A DNA stretch of 64,000 nucleotides, taken from assembly GCA_903832735.1 (NCBI GenBank), contig CAILCO010000073.1, positions 1-64,000 on the forward strand, read 5' to 3'. The DNA is from an uncultured Sterolibacterium sp. (GTDB taxonomy: Bacteria > Pseudomonadota > Gammaproteobacteria > Burkholderiales > Rhodocyclaceae). The position numbers and the translations under genes are program-made. Below are positions 40,145 to 50,162 of the stretch, in pieces (the first letter of the stretch is position 1; the number at the start of each line of letters is the position of its first letter). Under the pieces are notes generated by a model, which did no database searches, was not told the DNA's origin, and saw only the letters and a list, made by a program, of their open reading frames with translations.

Positions 40145-40641
40145 TTATTTGCCTTTACCACTCGGACTATGCCATTGGCGAATTTCAACAGGTTCACCGA
40201 ACGGTTTGTTGCTGGCCTTATCGTTTTTATCGGGTTTCTGGCGGCAGTCATAAATTGCGAATTCCTCGAAGTTGGTGACGATGGACAGCGGCAGTTTTGC
40301 CAACCACGCATAGCGACGTAACTGGAATGCGGGTTCCATGCCGTCCTTGACGTTGACTGCCGGCTTTTTCGCTTCGAGAAAAATTTTCGTTGGCCGCCAA
40401 CGCGAAAGCTATAGTCTGGCGCTCGGGTGGAAAGGCCAACCTTGATGGCGTCTTCGTGTATCACGTCGCGGTAGGCTTCGGCATAGCCTTGGTTGTTGTC
40501 CATGTCCCAGCCGAGCGCTGTGAACATCGGGTCAATGAAATCGCGTCTGACCTGGGTTTCGTTGTATTGCACGTCGCGGTAGGCGTCGAAATTCCGCTCG
40601 AAGTTTTCGATCAGGGTGAGAACGGTTTGCGGGGCGGACAT
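40145..40641 (-). pseudogene. Broken N-terminus of a type IIG restriction-modification enzyme
   Basis: Reading from the ATG at 40641 gives MSAPQTVLTLIENFERNFDAYRD ... GGQRKFF, the N-terminal nuclease part of Eco57I-type restriction-methylases. The frame then breaks in a run of five A (40379-40383); the continuation MEPAFQLRRYAWLAKLPLSIVTNFEEFAIYDCR is in another frame and stops at 40145. Restoring one base would give a smooth join. The methylase and specificity parts are absent, so this is a truncated and frameshifted remnant. Confidence 0.82.
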
Positions 40642-40712
40642 GGCCTTATCCTTGGTTTTGTTGTGGCTGCGCAAGCGTCCTCAAGCAATGACCGGAAAAG
40701 ACATTTTTTCAT

Positions 40713-40873
40713 CATTTCAGCGCAATCGTTGGGCGATGATCGATAACTCACCCGTCAATGCCGCAAAGCATGGATGGCCGCGCAGCGATGCTCATTCGGG
40801 CGGGCGGGGGATTCCGGCAGACTGATATGTGCGTTTCCCAGCACCGGGAAGGCTGACGGAATCTCCCGCCCGC
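40713..40873 (-). repeat. Palindromic element, copy B (inverted relative to copy A)
   Basis: Reverse complement of the element at 37331-37504, with similarity continuing through TGCGGCAT...TGAG and ATCATCGCC-AACG...GCTGAAATG at the inner end. It lies just upstream of the nifB control region. Confidence 0.85.
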
Positions 40874-40946
40874 TCGCCATCCGCAGCCTCAATAATGACT
40901 GTTGTTGCGCCGAGATGGCCGCTTTCCCTCGTCGTCCGGCGCGCAT

Positions 40947-40962
40947 TGTCGCGTTTGCGACA
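40947..40962. promoter_or_regulatory. NifA upstream site of nifB
   Basis: TGTCGCGTTTGCGACA, exact TGT-N10-ACA and almost a perfect palindrome, 57 bases upstream of the -24 element. Confidence 0.8.
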
Positions 40963-41019
40963 TCCGGCGGAGACCCTGGAGTTGCTTTCTTATCAGGCTC
41001 TTAGCGATGAATTTCGGCA

Positions 41020-41035
41020 TGGCATGAGGGTTGCT
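41020..41035 (+). promoter_or_regulatory. Sigma54 -24/-12 promoter of nifB
   Basis: TGGCATGAGGGTTGCT, one mismatch to the consensus and correct GG-N10-GC spacing. Predicted start near 41046, 27 bases before the nifB ATG. Confidence 0.8.
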
Positions 41036-41072
41036 GAAGCCAGGGTGATCGCCACTCCACCGGACTCCTGCC

Positions 41073-42617
41073 ATGGATCTCCCCGTCATCGCTTCATCAG
41101 TTGCCCCATCGGGCGGCTGCGCTGCCGGCATTTGCGCCAACAGCATTAGCCAGACCGGCGGTCACAGCGAAGACCTGACGGAGGCGCTGCGCGCCAGGGT
41201 CGAGGACCATCCCTGTTATTCGGAGGACGCCCACCACTACTTCGCCCGGATGCATGTCGCCGTGGCGCCGGCCTGCAACATTCAGTGCCACTACTGCAAC
41301 CGCAAGTACGATTGCGCCAACGAGTCGCGGCCAGGCGTCGTCTCCGAACTGCTCACCCCGGAGCAGGCGGTCAGGAAAACCCTGGCCGTGGCGGCGGCGA
41401 TTCCGCAGATGAGCGTGCTCGGCATCGCCGGGCCGGGTGATCCGCTGGCCAATCCCGAGCGGACCTTTGCGACCTTCCGCGAACTCGCCCTGAAAGCGCC
41501 GGACATCAAGCTGTGCCTGTCCACCAACGGCCTGATGCTGCCGGCCCACATCGACGAACTGGCGAAGCACAACATCGATCACGTCACCATCACCATCAAT
41601 TGCGTCGACCCCGATGTCGGCGCGCAGATCTATCCCTGGATCTTCTGGCAGCACAGGCGCGTCCTTGGTCGCGAGGCCGCCGCCATCCTCATCGGCGAAC
41701 AGCAGAAGGGTCTGGAGATGCTGGTCGCGCGCGGCATCCTGGTCAAGGTCAATTCGGTGCTGATCCCCGGCGTCAATGACCGGCACCTGGTGGAGGTGTC
41801 GAAGATCGTCAAGGCCAAGGGCGCCTTCCTGCACAACGTCATGCCGCTGATCGCCGAGCCCGAGCACGGCACTTTCTACGGCGTGATCGGCCAGCGCAGT
41901 CCCACACCCGCCGAACTCCAGGCACTGCAGGATGCCTGCGCCGGCGACATGAACATGATGCGCCACTGCCGCCAGTGCCGCGCCGATGCCGTGGGCCTGC
42001 TCGGCGAGGATCGCGGCGCGGAATTCAGCCTCGACAAGATCGCGGCCATGACCATCGACTATCAAGCCGCGATGGCGCTGCGCGCCGATGTGCGGGCGCA
42101 GATCAAGGCGGAACTGCAAAGCAAACGGGACCAGGCCGCGGAGCAGGCCTTGAAGCAGGCGGAACAGGCTCGCGCTGCCGTCGCGCCGCAGTTGCTCGAG
42201 TTTCCGATACGACCCGTCCAGCCGGCCGGCCGGCCGGTGCTGATGGCGGTGGCGGCGAAGAACGGCGTCGTCGCGGTGCACTTCGGCCATGCCCGGGAGT
42301 TCCTGCTCTATCAAGCCAGCGAGGCCGGCGCCCGGCTGGTCGGCCATCGCAAGGCCGATGCCTACTGCGCCGGTGATGACAGTTGCGGCGATGGCGAAAC
42401 CCTGCTCGGCAGAACCATCAAGGTCCTGGAGGACTGCGAGGTCGTGCTCTGCGCCCGGATCGGCATCGAGCCCTGGGGCCGGCTGGAAGCGGCCGGCATC
42501 CAGCCCAATGGCGAACATGCGATGGAACCGATCGCCGAGGCCGTGATGGCGGTGTGGCAGGAGATGCTGGCGGCCGGCAAGCTGGATCCCGGTCGGGCCG
42601 AAGCCAAACGCGCCTGA
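41073..42617 (+). CDS. nifB: NifB, radical-SAM FeMo-co precursor synthase
   Basis: 514 aa. Builds NifB-co (Fe8S9C core) from Fe4S4 units. Radical-SAM Cys motif CNIQCHYC (C68, C72, C75), GIAGPGDPLANP and LCLSTNGL segments, then MNMMRHCRQCRADAVGLLGED. From about residue 385 a NifX/NafY-like cofactor-binding domain is fused (GRPVLMAVAAKNGVVAVHFGHAREFLLYQ), the usual form in proteobacteria. The ribosome site is weak. First gene of nifB-ferredoxin-ferredoxin-(remnant)-draG. Confidence 0.96.
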   Translation: MDLPVIASSVAPSGGCAAGICANSISQTGGHSEDLTEALRARVEDHPCYSEDAHHYFARMHVAVAPACNIQCHYCNRKYDCANESRPGVVSELLTPEQAVRKTLAVAAAIPQMSVLGIAGPGDPLANPERTFATFRELALKAPDIKLCLSTNGLMLPAHIDELAKHNIDHVTITINCVDPDVGAQIYPWIFWQHRRVLGREAAAILIGEQQKGLEMLVARGILVKVNSVLIPGVNDRHLVEVSKIVKAKGAFLHNVMPLIAEPEHGTFYGVIGQRSPTPAELQALQDACAGDMNMMRHCRQCRADAVGLLGEDRGAEFSLDKIAAMTIDYQAAMALRADVRAQIKAELQSKRDQAAEQALKQAEQARAAVAPQLLEFPIRPVQPAGRPVLMAVAAKNGVVAVHFGHAREFLLYQASEAGARLVGHRKADAYCAGDDSCGDGETLLGRTIKVLEDCEVVLCARIGIEPWGRLEAAGIQPNGEHAMEPIAEAVMAVWQEMLAAGKLDPGRAEAKRA

Positions 42618-42658
42618 AGCGGCGAGCGAGCGCACAGAAGAAAACGAGGAAAACCGTC

Positions 42659-42970
42659 ATGGCCCTGGAAATCATCGAAAGCTGCGTCAATTGCTGGGCC
42701 TGCCTGCCGCTCTGTCCGCATCAGGCGATCTTCGCGGCGCAGCCGCATTTCCTGATCGATAGCGAAAAATGCACCGAGTGCAGCGGCGATTTTCGCGCTG
42801 CCCAATGCGCCAGTATCTGTCCGATCGAAGGCGCCATCGTCGATGAACTGGGCGAGGCGCTGAATCCGCCTGGTTCGCTGACCGGGATTCCGCCCGACCG
42901 CTGGGCCGCCGCACGCGCTGAGATCGCGGCGCGCCAAGTGGTCAATAAGTGGTCAATAAGTGGCCACTAA
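42659..42970 (+). CDS. 4Fe-4S ferredoxin of the nifB operon
   Basis: 103 aa. Two ferredoxin motifs: CVNCWACLPLCP and CTECSGDFRAAQCASICP, the second with the widened spacing typical of nif-linked (FdxN-type) ferredoxins. Probably donates electrons to NifB. ATG 42659 with GAGGAAAA. The last residues come from a short 11-bp tandem repeat that also supplies the stop codon. Confidence 0.9.
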   Translation: MALEIIESCVNCWACLPLCPHQAIFAAQPHFLIDSEKCTECSGDFRAAQCASICPIEGAIVDELGEALNPPGSLTGIPPDRWAAARAEIAARQVVNKWSISGH

Positions 42971-42979
42971 GTTGCCCAT
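42936..42979 (+). repeat. Four imperfect 11-bp tandem repeats
   Basis: Units AAGTGGTCAAT, AAGTGGTCAAT, AAGTGGCCACT and AAGTTGCCCAT run across the end of the ferredoxin gene. As 11 is not a multiple of 3, changes in copy number would alter the protein's C-terminus. Confidence 0.8.
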
Positions 42980-43059
42980 AGGTCATGCCCCGGTCCGTGC
43001 TTGAACGCTCCGACAGCGCCGTGGCCCGCCTGGTTTGATTTCATCCACGGAGTATCCCC

Positions 43060-43347
43060 ATGCCCAAAGCGAGCGTCACATTCCAGGACATCGGCGTCAC
43101 CGTCACGGTGCCGGCCGGCACCCGTCTGATCGAGGTTTCGGAGAAGGTCGGCGCCGGCATCACCTACGGCTGTCGCGAAGGCGAGTGCTGCACCTGCCTG
43201 ACCCGGATCGTCTCCGGTCAGGAACATCTGGCAGCGCCATCGGTGCTGGAAGACCAGGTGTTGAAGAACAACCTGGCGCCGCGCCATCATCGGCTCGCCT
43301 GCCAGGCGCAGATCCTCGGCGGCAGCATCGTCGTCAAACCGGCATAG
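43060..43347 (+). CDS. Plant-type 2Fe-2S ferredoxin
   Basis: 95 aa. Cluster ligands in GCREGECCTCLTRI plus a distal Cys in RLACQAQI, the pattern of [2Fe-2S] ferredoxins of nif clusters. ATG 43060, between the 4Fe-4S ferredoxin and draG. Likely a low-potential electron carrier for nitrogenase or its assembly. Confidence 0.9.
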   Translation: MPKASVTFQDIGVTVTVPAGTRLIEVSEKVGAGITYGCREGECCTCLTRIVSGQEHLAAPSVLEDQVLKNNLAPRHHRLACQAQILGGSIVVKPA

Positions 43348-43379
43348 CGGGTCCCTTTTTCATCCACACGGAGTTCATC

Positions 43380-43471
43380 ATGGCCAACATCACCTTCTCC
43401 AGTCCGCTGCACAAGGACAAGACCGTCTATGCGGTCGCCGGCAGCCACACCCAGGTCGAATCTCCGAACTG

Positions 43472-43475
<4 letters not shown>
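43380..43475 (+). pseudogene. Remnant of a second 2Fe-2S ferredoxin
   Basis: 31 codons, MANITFSSPLHKDKTVYAVAGSHTQ then ESPNW and stop. The first 25 residues look like the start of nif-cluster 2Fe-2S ferredoxins, but everything with the Cys ligands is missing. It overlaps the GTG start of draG by four bases, suggesting a deletion joined its 5' end to draG; it may now act only as a translational leader for draG. Confidence 0.55.
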
Positions 43476-44380
<905 letters not shown>

Positions 44381-44409
44381 TCCCAATTGACTCGGCCTGG
44401 AAGCGCTGC

Positions 44410-44586
44410 TTATTCGTCCAGAGGCGGCACAGACACGCCATTCCTGGCAAGAATTTGCCGTGCGTTGTTCATGGCGTTTTCAAACATTCGCTCGAGGCCG
44501 GCGTGAGATGGCATGTCAGGATCGGAGTTGATCTTCTCCATCGTGGCCCGGTAAAGATTTTCGAGTGCGGTCAGTGTGGCGTTCAT
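44410..44586 (-). CDS. Small 58-aa protein of the SIR2-like operon
   Basis: 58 aa, helical: MNATLTALENLYRATMEKI then NSDPDMPSHAGLERMFENAMNNARQ and an acidic end (PPLDE). The ATG overlaps the stop of the 315-aa gene by four bases (ATGA), which strongly supports it being real. No domain recognised. Third gene of a minus-strand set between draG and draT. Confidence 0.7.
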   Translation of the reverse strand: MNATLTALENLYRATMEKINSDPDMPSHAGLERMFENAMNNARQILARNGVSVPPLDE

Positions 44587-45530
44587 GATTTCGCGACTCC
44601 CAGGATGAGCGTTTCAAAATGCCGGCAAGCATTGCGGTAGGCGCTGCATTGCTCGATAAACTCGTGGGTGCTTTTGGGCATGGGCACGCGGGCCCGGGTG
44701 ATGTCGCTGATCAAGGCGGATCCCCGCAGTATCAGCTGGCGGCCCCGTTCGATCTCGTGCACCAACTCCGCCTTGGCATGCTCCGGCAACGTCGGTCTGA
44801 AGGCCTGAATCCGCTCGATCGCGACGACGAATCCCGCCCAGACGTCGAACATGTCGGCATCGGTCGCGAGGGTCTCGGTCTTGGTCTTGGCGCACTCGCC
44901 CAACTTGCCGATCAGCGGCAGGGCAGCGGCAAAAGCTGACAGCTCGGCGATCATCGCCACCAGCGCCACGCAGATTCTGTCGATGTCGCGCATCGTCTGG
45001 GCGATCTTGATATAGCGGCTCTCGAAGAACTCGGCGATGGGAAAGGTGAATGCCTTGAACGGTTCGCCCCACAGCTCGTCTATGCCTTCTTCACCGCTCC
45101 GGTGCCGCACCATCCTGCCCAATTCCAGGGACTCCTGCAGAGATCGTCCGCACTCGCGCATCAGCTGGTTGTCCGGCTGGATTTCGACGCCCAGCCTTTG
45201 CACTTCGACCAGCTTGGTGAAGATGGCGGTGGCCCTGTTGAACAGCGCGCCGGCCAGCATCGCGCCCTTGACCCGGCGTTTCGCGGGATCCGCTTCGCCG
45301 GCGTAGGCGGCCCTGGCCTCGTCGAGCCGCACTCCGGGGATGTTCAAGCCGTATTCGGTGTGGTTGAAAAGCCTGCGCGTCAGGGCCTCGATCAACAGCT
45401 TCTTGGTTTGCAGGGTATCCGCGGGCACGGCATAGGCTTTAATCCAGTAGCCGTAATAATGAACGCGCAGACGTCCATCGATCTCGCGCTTTTCCCCCAG
45501 GGGTATGACGCTGCCAGCGGAACTATCCAT
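44583..45530 (-). CDS. Unknown helical protein of the SIR2-like operon
   Basis: 315 aa, mostly helical, with one hydrophobic stretch (ICVALVAMIAELSAFAAALPLIG, about 186-208) that may be a membrane or buried helix. A conserved-looking start (REIDGRLRVHYYGYWIKAY) has no recognised domain. It lies four bases after the SIR2-like gene and overlaps the 58-aa gene, so the three form one operon. Function unknown. Confidence 0.75.
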   Translation of the reverse strand: MDSSAGSVIPLGEKREIDGRLRVHYYGYWIKAYAVPADTLQTKKLLIEALTRRLFNHTEYGLNIPGVRLDEARAAYAGEADPAKRRVKGAMLAGALFNRATAIFTKLVEVQRLGVEIQPDNQLMRECGRSLQESLELGRMVRHRSGEEGIDELWGEPFKAFTFPIAEFFESRYIKIAQTMRDIDRICVALVAMIAELSAFAAALPLIGKLGECAKTKTETLATDADMFDVWAGFVVAIERIQAFRPTLPEHAKAELVHEIERGRQLILRGSALISDITRARVPMPKSTHEFIEQCSAYRNACRHFETLILGVAKS

Positions 45531-45534
45531 GGCC

Positions 45535-46395
45535 TCAGGCCGCCAGCGCGTCGGCGGAGGATGCCTGGAGCAGATCGCCGAGCGACGCTTCGATCAGTGC
45601 TATGCCGAAGCGTTGACAATAACGCCGCTCCTTGTCGCTGGGTTGCGCAATCAGCGCCCATCCGGCCGGGTCGGAGGCGGCGTCGTAGATCAGGTCGGAC
45701 AGGACCATGCGCTCGGAGTCGCGATTCAGGCCCATCCCCAAGAGCAGGTAGCGCTTGCCGCGGCGCCGCGCCTTGACGAAGTAGGGCACGGCGAAGCCGC
45801 CCATCAGTTCGGTGATGTAGTCGACATAATCGGCGTCCGAGGCGATGTAACTCGACTGGGGCAGCGCCGAGCCCATCGGCTTGAACAGGATCGGCCAGTC
45901 CGAGCCGGCCTGGGCCGGGTCGATCTTGGTATAACTCTCGCCGTCATAAGCGTAGAGCTTGAAGCGGTAGTCGCTGCCGCCCAAGCGTGCGCAACCGAGG
46001 ATCAAGAGGTGCGGCGTTCCGGCGTAGCTGTCCTGCAGTTGGCTGTCGCGATTGATGTCGATCACGTAAGGCGGCGCGAGGGCGGCCAGCCACTCGTGAA
46101 CAGCGGCGCGGCTCCAGCTTTTTCCGCCGTAGGTGTTGTCGAGAAAGCGGGTCACGGCGCTACGCCCGCGTTTCAGTTCGATGTTCATCGCCGCGCGCGG
46201 AAATTCGTACATCAGCTTGGGCGCCATCGGCTTGCCGTCATTCATGGCCAGAATCAGTTCTTCGCTGGTTGCCGGGAGGGCGTGGCCATCTTGGTGCGAG
46301 CGGACATCGGCGAGTACGCCGGGTCCGAGATAGGGAACGATGCTGCCGTCGGCTAAGCCGCTCTGCCATAGGGCAATGAGGTCGGAAGGGATCAT
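45535..46395 (-). CDS. SIR2-like domain protein
   Basis: 286 aa. Features of the SIR2_2 family: a glycine-rich N-terminal loop (VPYLGPGVLADV, about 20-31), PATSEELILAM, a mid-protein YVIDINRDSQLQDSY resembling the TTNYD motif with its Asn, and YLLLGMGLNRDSERMVLSDLI like the family's GYGLRD segment. Such domains bind NAD and often hydrolyse it. NAD is also the substrate of DraT next door. ATG 46395 (GGAG nearby) is preferred; ATG 46422 gives nine more residues. Assignment rests on motif reading. Confidence 0.65.
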   Translation of the reverse strand: MIPSDLIALWQSGLADGSIVPYLGPGVLADVRSHQDGHALPATSEELILAMNDGKPMAPKLMYEFPRAAMNIELKRGRSAVTRFLDNTYGGKSWSRAAVHEWLAALAPPYVIDINRDSQLQDSYAGTPHLLILGCARLGGSDYRFKLYAYDGESYTKIDPAQAGSDWPILFKPMGSALPQSSYIASDADYVDYITELMGGFAVPYFVKARRRGKRYLLLGMGLNRDSERMVLSDLIYDAASDPAGWALIAQPSDKERRYCQRFGIALIEASLGDLLQASSADALAA

Positions 46396-46517
46396 GGGGC
46401 GAGACTCCGGATGAGATGCCATTACCCGCTCGCAAGAAGCGCGCCTACGCTCTCTTCCATGGAAAGTCGCCTGTTTCGCCGCGGCCGAAATTGCACACGG
46501 GCCATCAACACCGCTCC

Positions 46518-46596
46518 GTCATCGAGAGCGCAGCGCGGCGATCCAGTTCTTGGCATTGCCACCATGGATCGCCACGGCCTTCGGCCTCGCGATGAC
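46518..46596. repeat. GTCATCG/CGATGAC palindromic repeat
   Basis: Imperfect inverted repeat: GTCATCGAGAGCGCAGCGCG-GCGATCCA pairs with TGGATCGCC...CTCGCGATGAC. It has the layout of the common bacterial intergenic CGTCATTGCGAG-type repeats. It lies between the NifA-type site at 46644 and the SIR2-like gene. Confidence 0.75.
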
Positions 46597-46643
46597 GAAC
46601 CTGAGGGTTGGAAGGGGGCGGGGGGAAGGCGCTAGGAACCCCC

Positions 46644-46659
46644 TGTCGTGTTTGCGACA
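46644..46659. promoter_or_regulatory. NifA-type upstream site downstream of draT
   Basis: TGTCGTGTTTGCGACA, exact TGT-N10-ACA. It lies 10 bases after the draT stop and about 250 bases upstream of the SIR2-like gene, but no good -24/-12 element was found for that gene. It may be a remnant or act on a distant promoter. Confidence 0.6.
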
Positions 46660-46668
46660 GGCGACTCG

Positions 46669-47535
46669 CTACAGCGTCGTCAGCCGCACCCGATATAGGC
46701 CACCGATCACCACATGCTCGTCCTCGCCCCTGAGCATGCCGGGCAAGAGGTCGCTGAAGAAGGCGAGTTTGGTCAGCGGCACGTCGACGCCGAGGATGCT
46801 GTCGCCAAACTCGCCGGCTCTCTCAATGGAACGGGAAAACGAGCTGATGTTGTTGAGCAGCACCACCTTGTCCCCGGCATTTCCTTCGGCGACGATCTCG
46901 TGGTCGCAGAGGCGATTCACGCCGCGATACAGCCGCAGGTGGCTGCGCCGCGGAAACTGCCGGGCAAGTTCGTACTGGCTGTAGGCGTAGAGCAGGTCGA
47001 TCTGTGCCTCGAGCGCATTGGTGCCGTAGAGGCCTTGCGCGCGCATCTCGACATAGCGCTGCCAGGCGGCGCTGCCCGGTTCGCGCAGCGACTCGCCGTG
47101 ATGCCGCGGCATCAGGCCGAAGCGCGACTCCACCCAGCCTTTGAGGACCGCCGCCTCGCGTCCATCGGGGTCTGTCGCCCAGCCGCGCAGCACACGCAGA
47201 TAGCTGGCCTTGGCGCGCGACTTCAGCCGGCCCGCGCGCAGGCCCGCCTGTTCCGGCTGGTCGAGATGGAAATGCGCCGACATATAGCCGGTGAACCGCT
47301 GCGCGCGTTCCGGCGCGTCGGCGATGTCGTTGAGGAGATCGAACAGGGGCCGGTGCAGGGCCGCAACGCCATCGATCGCCAGCGCGGCCGGCGCCTGCTG
47401 AAACGTCAGGCTGCCGATTATCGACGCCGGCAGGTTGCAGCGATTGATCGGCAACCGGGCATGGCGCGGCAAGGAGTGGCTGGCTCCGGCTTGGTTGTCG
47501 CGGGCACGACAAAAATCCGCGTCGATGTCGGACAT
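46669..47535 (-). CDS. draT: DraT, NAD-dinitrogen-reductase ADP-ribosyltransferase
   Basis: 288 aa. Transfers ADP-ribose from NAD to the NifH Arg, switching nitrogenase off when ammonium or darkness/energy limitation occurs. Family segments: CNLPASIIGSLTFQQAP, YLRVLRGWATDPDGREAAVLKGWVESRFGL, the LRLYRGVN Arg motif and the SSFS Ser motif, with EDE near the C-terminus. ATG 47535; an upstream TTG frame exists. The first codons contain the nifH NifA site (47496-47511). Confidence 0.93.
   Translation of the reverse strand: MSDIDADFCRARDNQAGASHSLPRHARLPINRCNLPASIIGSLTFQQAPAALAIDGVAALHRPLFDLLNDIADAPERAQRFTGYMSAHFHLDQPEQAGLRAGRLKSRAKASYLRVLRGWATDPDGREAAVLKGWVESRFGLMPRHHGESLREPGSAAWQRYVEMRAQGLYGTNALEAQIDLLYAYSQYELARQFPRRSHLRLYRGVNRLCDHEIVAEGNAGDKVVLLNNISSFSRSIERAGEFGDSILGVDVPLTKLAFFSDLLPGMLRGEDEHVVIGGLYRVRLTTL
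47496..47511. promoter_or_regulatory. NifA upstream site of nifH
   Basis: TGTCGCGGGCACGACA, exact TGT-N10-ACA, about 98 bases upstream of the nifH -24 element and inside the 5' end of the divergent draT gene. Confidence 0.8.
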
Positions 47536-47537
47536 GA

Positions 47538-48593
<1,056 letters not shown>

Positions 48594-48607
48594 CCAGGAG
48601 AATAAAA

Positions 48608-50083
48608 ATGTCTGCATTGACCCGCGAAGAAACCGAAGCGCTGATCCAGGAAGTGCTCGAGGTCTATCCCGAGAAGGCGAAGAAGGACCGCGCCAAACAT
48701 CTGATGATCAACGACAAGGAGCTCGAGTCGTCGAAGAAGTGCATCACCTCCAACCGCAAGTCGCTGCCCGGCGTGATGACCATGCGCGGTTGCGCCTACG
48801 CCGGCTCCAAGGGCGTGGTCTGGGGTCCGATCAAGGACGTCATCTCGATCTCGCACGGTCCCATCGGCTGCGGCCAGTACTCGCGCGCCGGCCGCCGCAA
48901 CTACTATTCCGGCACCAGCGGCGTCGACTCCTTCTGCGAGATGAACTTCACCTCGGACTTCCAGGAGAAGGACATCGTCTTCGGCGGCGACAAGAAACTG
49001 GCCAAGCTGATCAACGAGATCGAACTGCTCTTCCCGCTCAACAAGGGCATCTCGATCCAGTCGGAGTGTCCGGTCGGCTTGATCGGCGACGACATCGAGG
49101 CGGTCGCCAAGAAGGCCGCCAAGGAGCTCAACAAGCCGGTGGTGCCGGTGCGCTGCGAAGGTTTCCGCGGCGTCTCGCAGTCGCTCGGCCACCACATCGC
49201 CAACGACTCGGTGCGCGACTGGATCATCTCCAACCGCGATGGCCAGGCTTTCGAGAAGACCCCTTACGACGTCGCCATTCTCGGCGACTACAACGTCGGC
49301 GGCGACGCCTGGGCCTCGCGCATCCTGCTCGAGGAGATGGGCCTGCGCGTGGTCGCCCAGTGGTCCGGCGACGGCACCCTGGCGGAGATGGAGAACACCC
49401 CGAACGTCAAGCTCAACCTGCTCCACTGCTATCGCTCGATGAACTACATCAGTCGACACATGGAAGAGAAATACGGCATTCCCTGGGTCGAATACAACTT
49501 CTTCGGCCCGACCAAGATCAAGGAGTCGCTGCGCAAGATCGCCGGCTTCTTCGACGACAAGATCAAGGAGGGCGCCGAGCGCGTGATCGAGAAGTACACG
49601 CCGATGATGGACGCGGTGATAGCCAAGTTCAAGCCGCGCCTGCAAGGCAAGAAGGTCATGCTCTACGTCGGCGGCCTGCGTCCGCGCCATGTCGTCGGCG
49701 CCTACGAGGATCTCGGCATGGAAGTGGTCGGCGCCGGTTACGAATTCGCCCACAACGACGACTACGACCGGACCATCAAGGAGATGGGCGATGCCACGCT
49801 GATCTACGATGACGTCACCGGCTACGAGTTCGAGGAATTCGTCAAAGCCCTGAAGCCCGACCTGATCGGTTCCGGGATCAAGGAAAAGTACGTCTTCCAC
49901 AAGATGGGCGTGCCCTTCCGTCAGCTCCACTCCTGGGATTATTCAGGCCCCTATCACGGTTGCGACGGCTTCGCGGTATTCGCCCGGGACATGGACATGA
50001 CCATCAACAATCCCTGCTGGAACATGATGCAGACGCCCTGGCAGCAGAAGGCGCCGGGCTCGCTGCTGAAGGCGGCCGCCTGA
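48608..50083 (+). CDS. nifD: Nitrogenase MoFe protein alpha chain NifD
   Basis: 491 aa. P-cluster ligands C62, C88 and C154, FeMo-co ligands C274 ([10 protein letters not shown]) and H441 (QLHSWDY), and the SLGHH region near 192-196 all present, so this is a Mo-type nitrogenase rather than VnfD/AnfD. It pairs with NifK. Confidence 0.99.
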   Translation: MSALTREETEALIQEVLEVYPEKAKKDRAKHLMINDKELESSKKCITSNRKSLPGVMTMRGCAYAGSKGVVWGPIKDVISISHGPIGCGQYSRAGRRNYYSGTSGVDSFCEMNFTSDFQEKDIVFGGDKKLAKLINEIELLFPLNKGISIQSECPVGLIGDDIEAVAKKAAKELNKPVVPVRCEGFRGVSQSLGHHIANDSVRDWIISNRDGQAFEKTPYDVAILGDYNVGGDAWASRILLEEMGLRVVAQWSGDGTLAEMENTPNVKLNLLHCYRSMNYISRHMEEKYGIPWVEYNFFGPTKIKESLRKIAGFFDDKIKEGAERVIEKYTPMMDAVIAKFKPRLQGKKVMLYVGGLRPRHVVGAYEDLGMEVVGAGYEFAHNDDYDRTIKEMGDATLIYDDVTGYEFEEFVKALKPDLIGSGIKEKYVFHKMGVPFRQLHSWDYSGPYHGCDGFAVFARDMDMTINNPCWNMMQTPWQQKAPGSLLKAAA

Positions 50084-50162
50084 GGGCAGAGCAAGCGACA
50101 GAACCACTTCCTTAACCTTAAGCCCGCGTCCACGCATGAGTGGCGGGGCAAAGGAGATCAAG

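Noticed and set aside
46396-46640. A -24/-12 element for the SIR2-like operon
   Set aside because: Only a chance GG-N10-GC (GGGGTTCCTAGCGC) without TGGCAC or TTGC resemblance was found on the minus strand.
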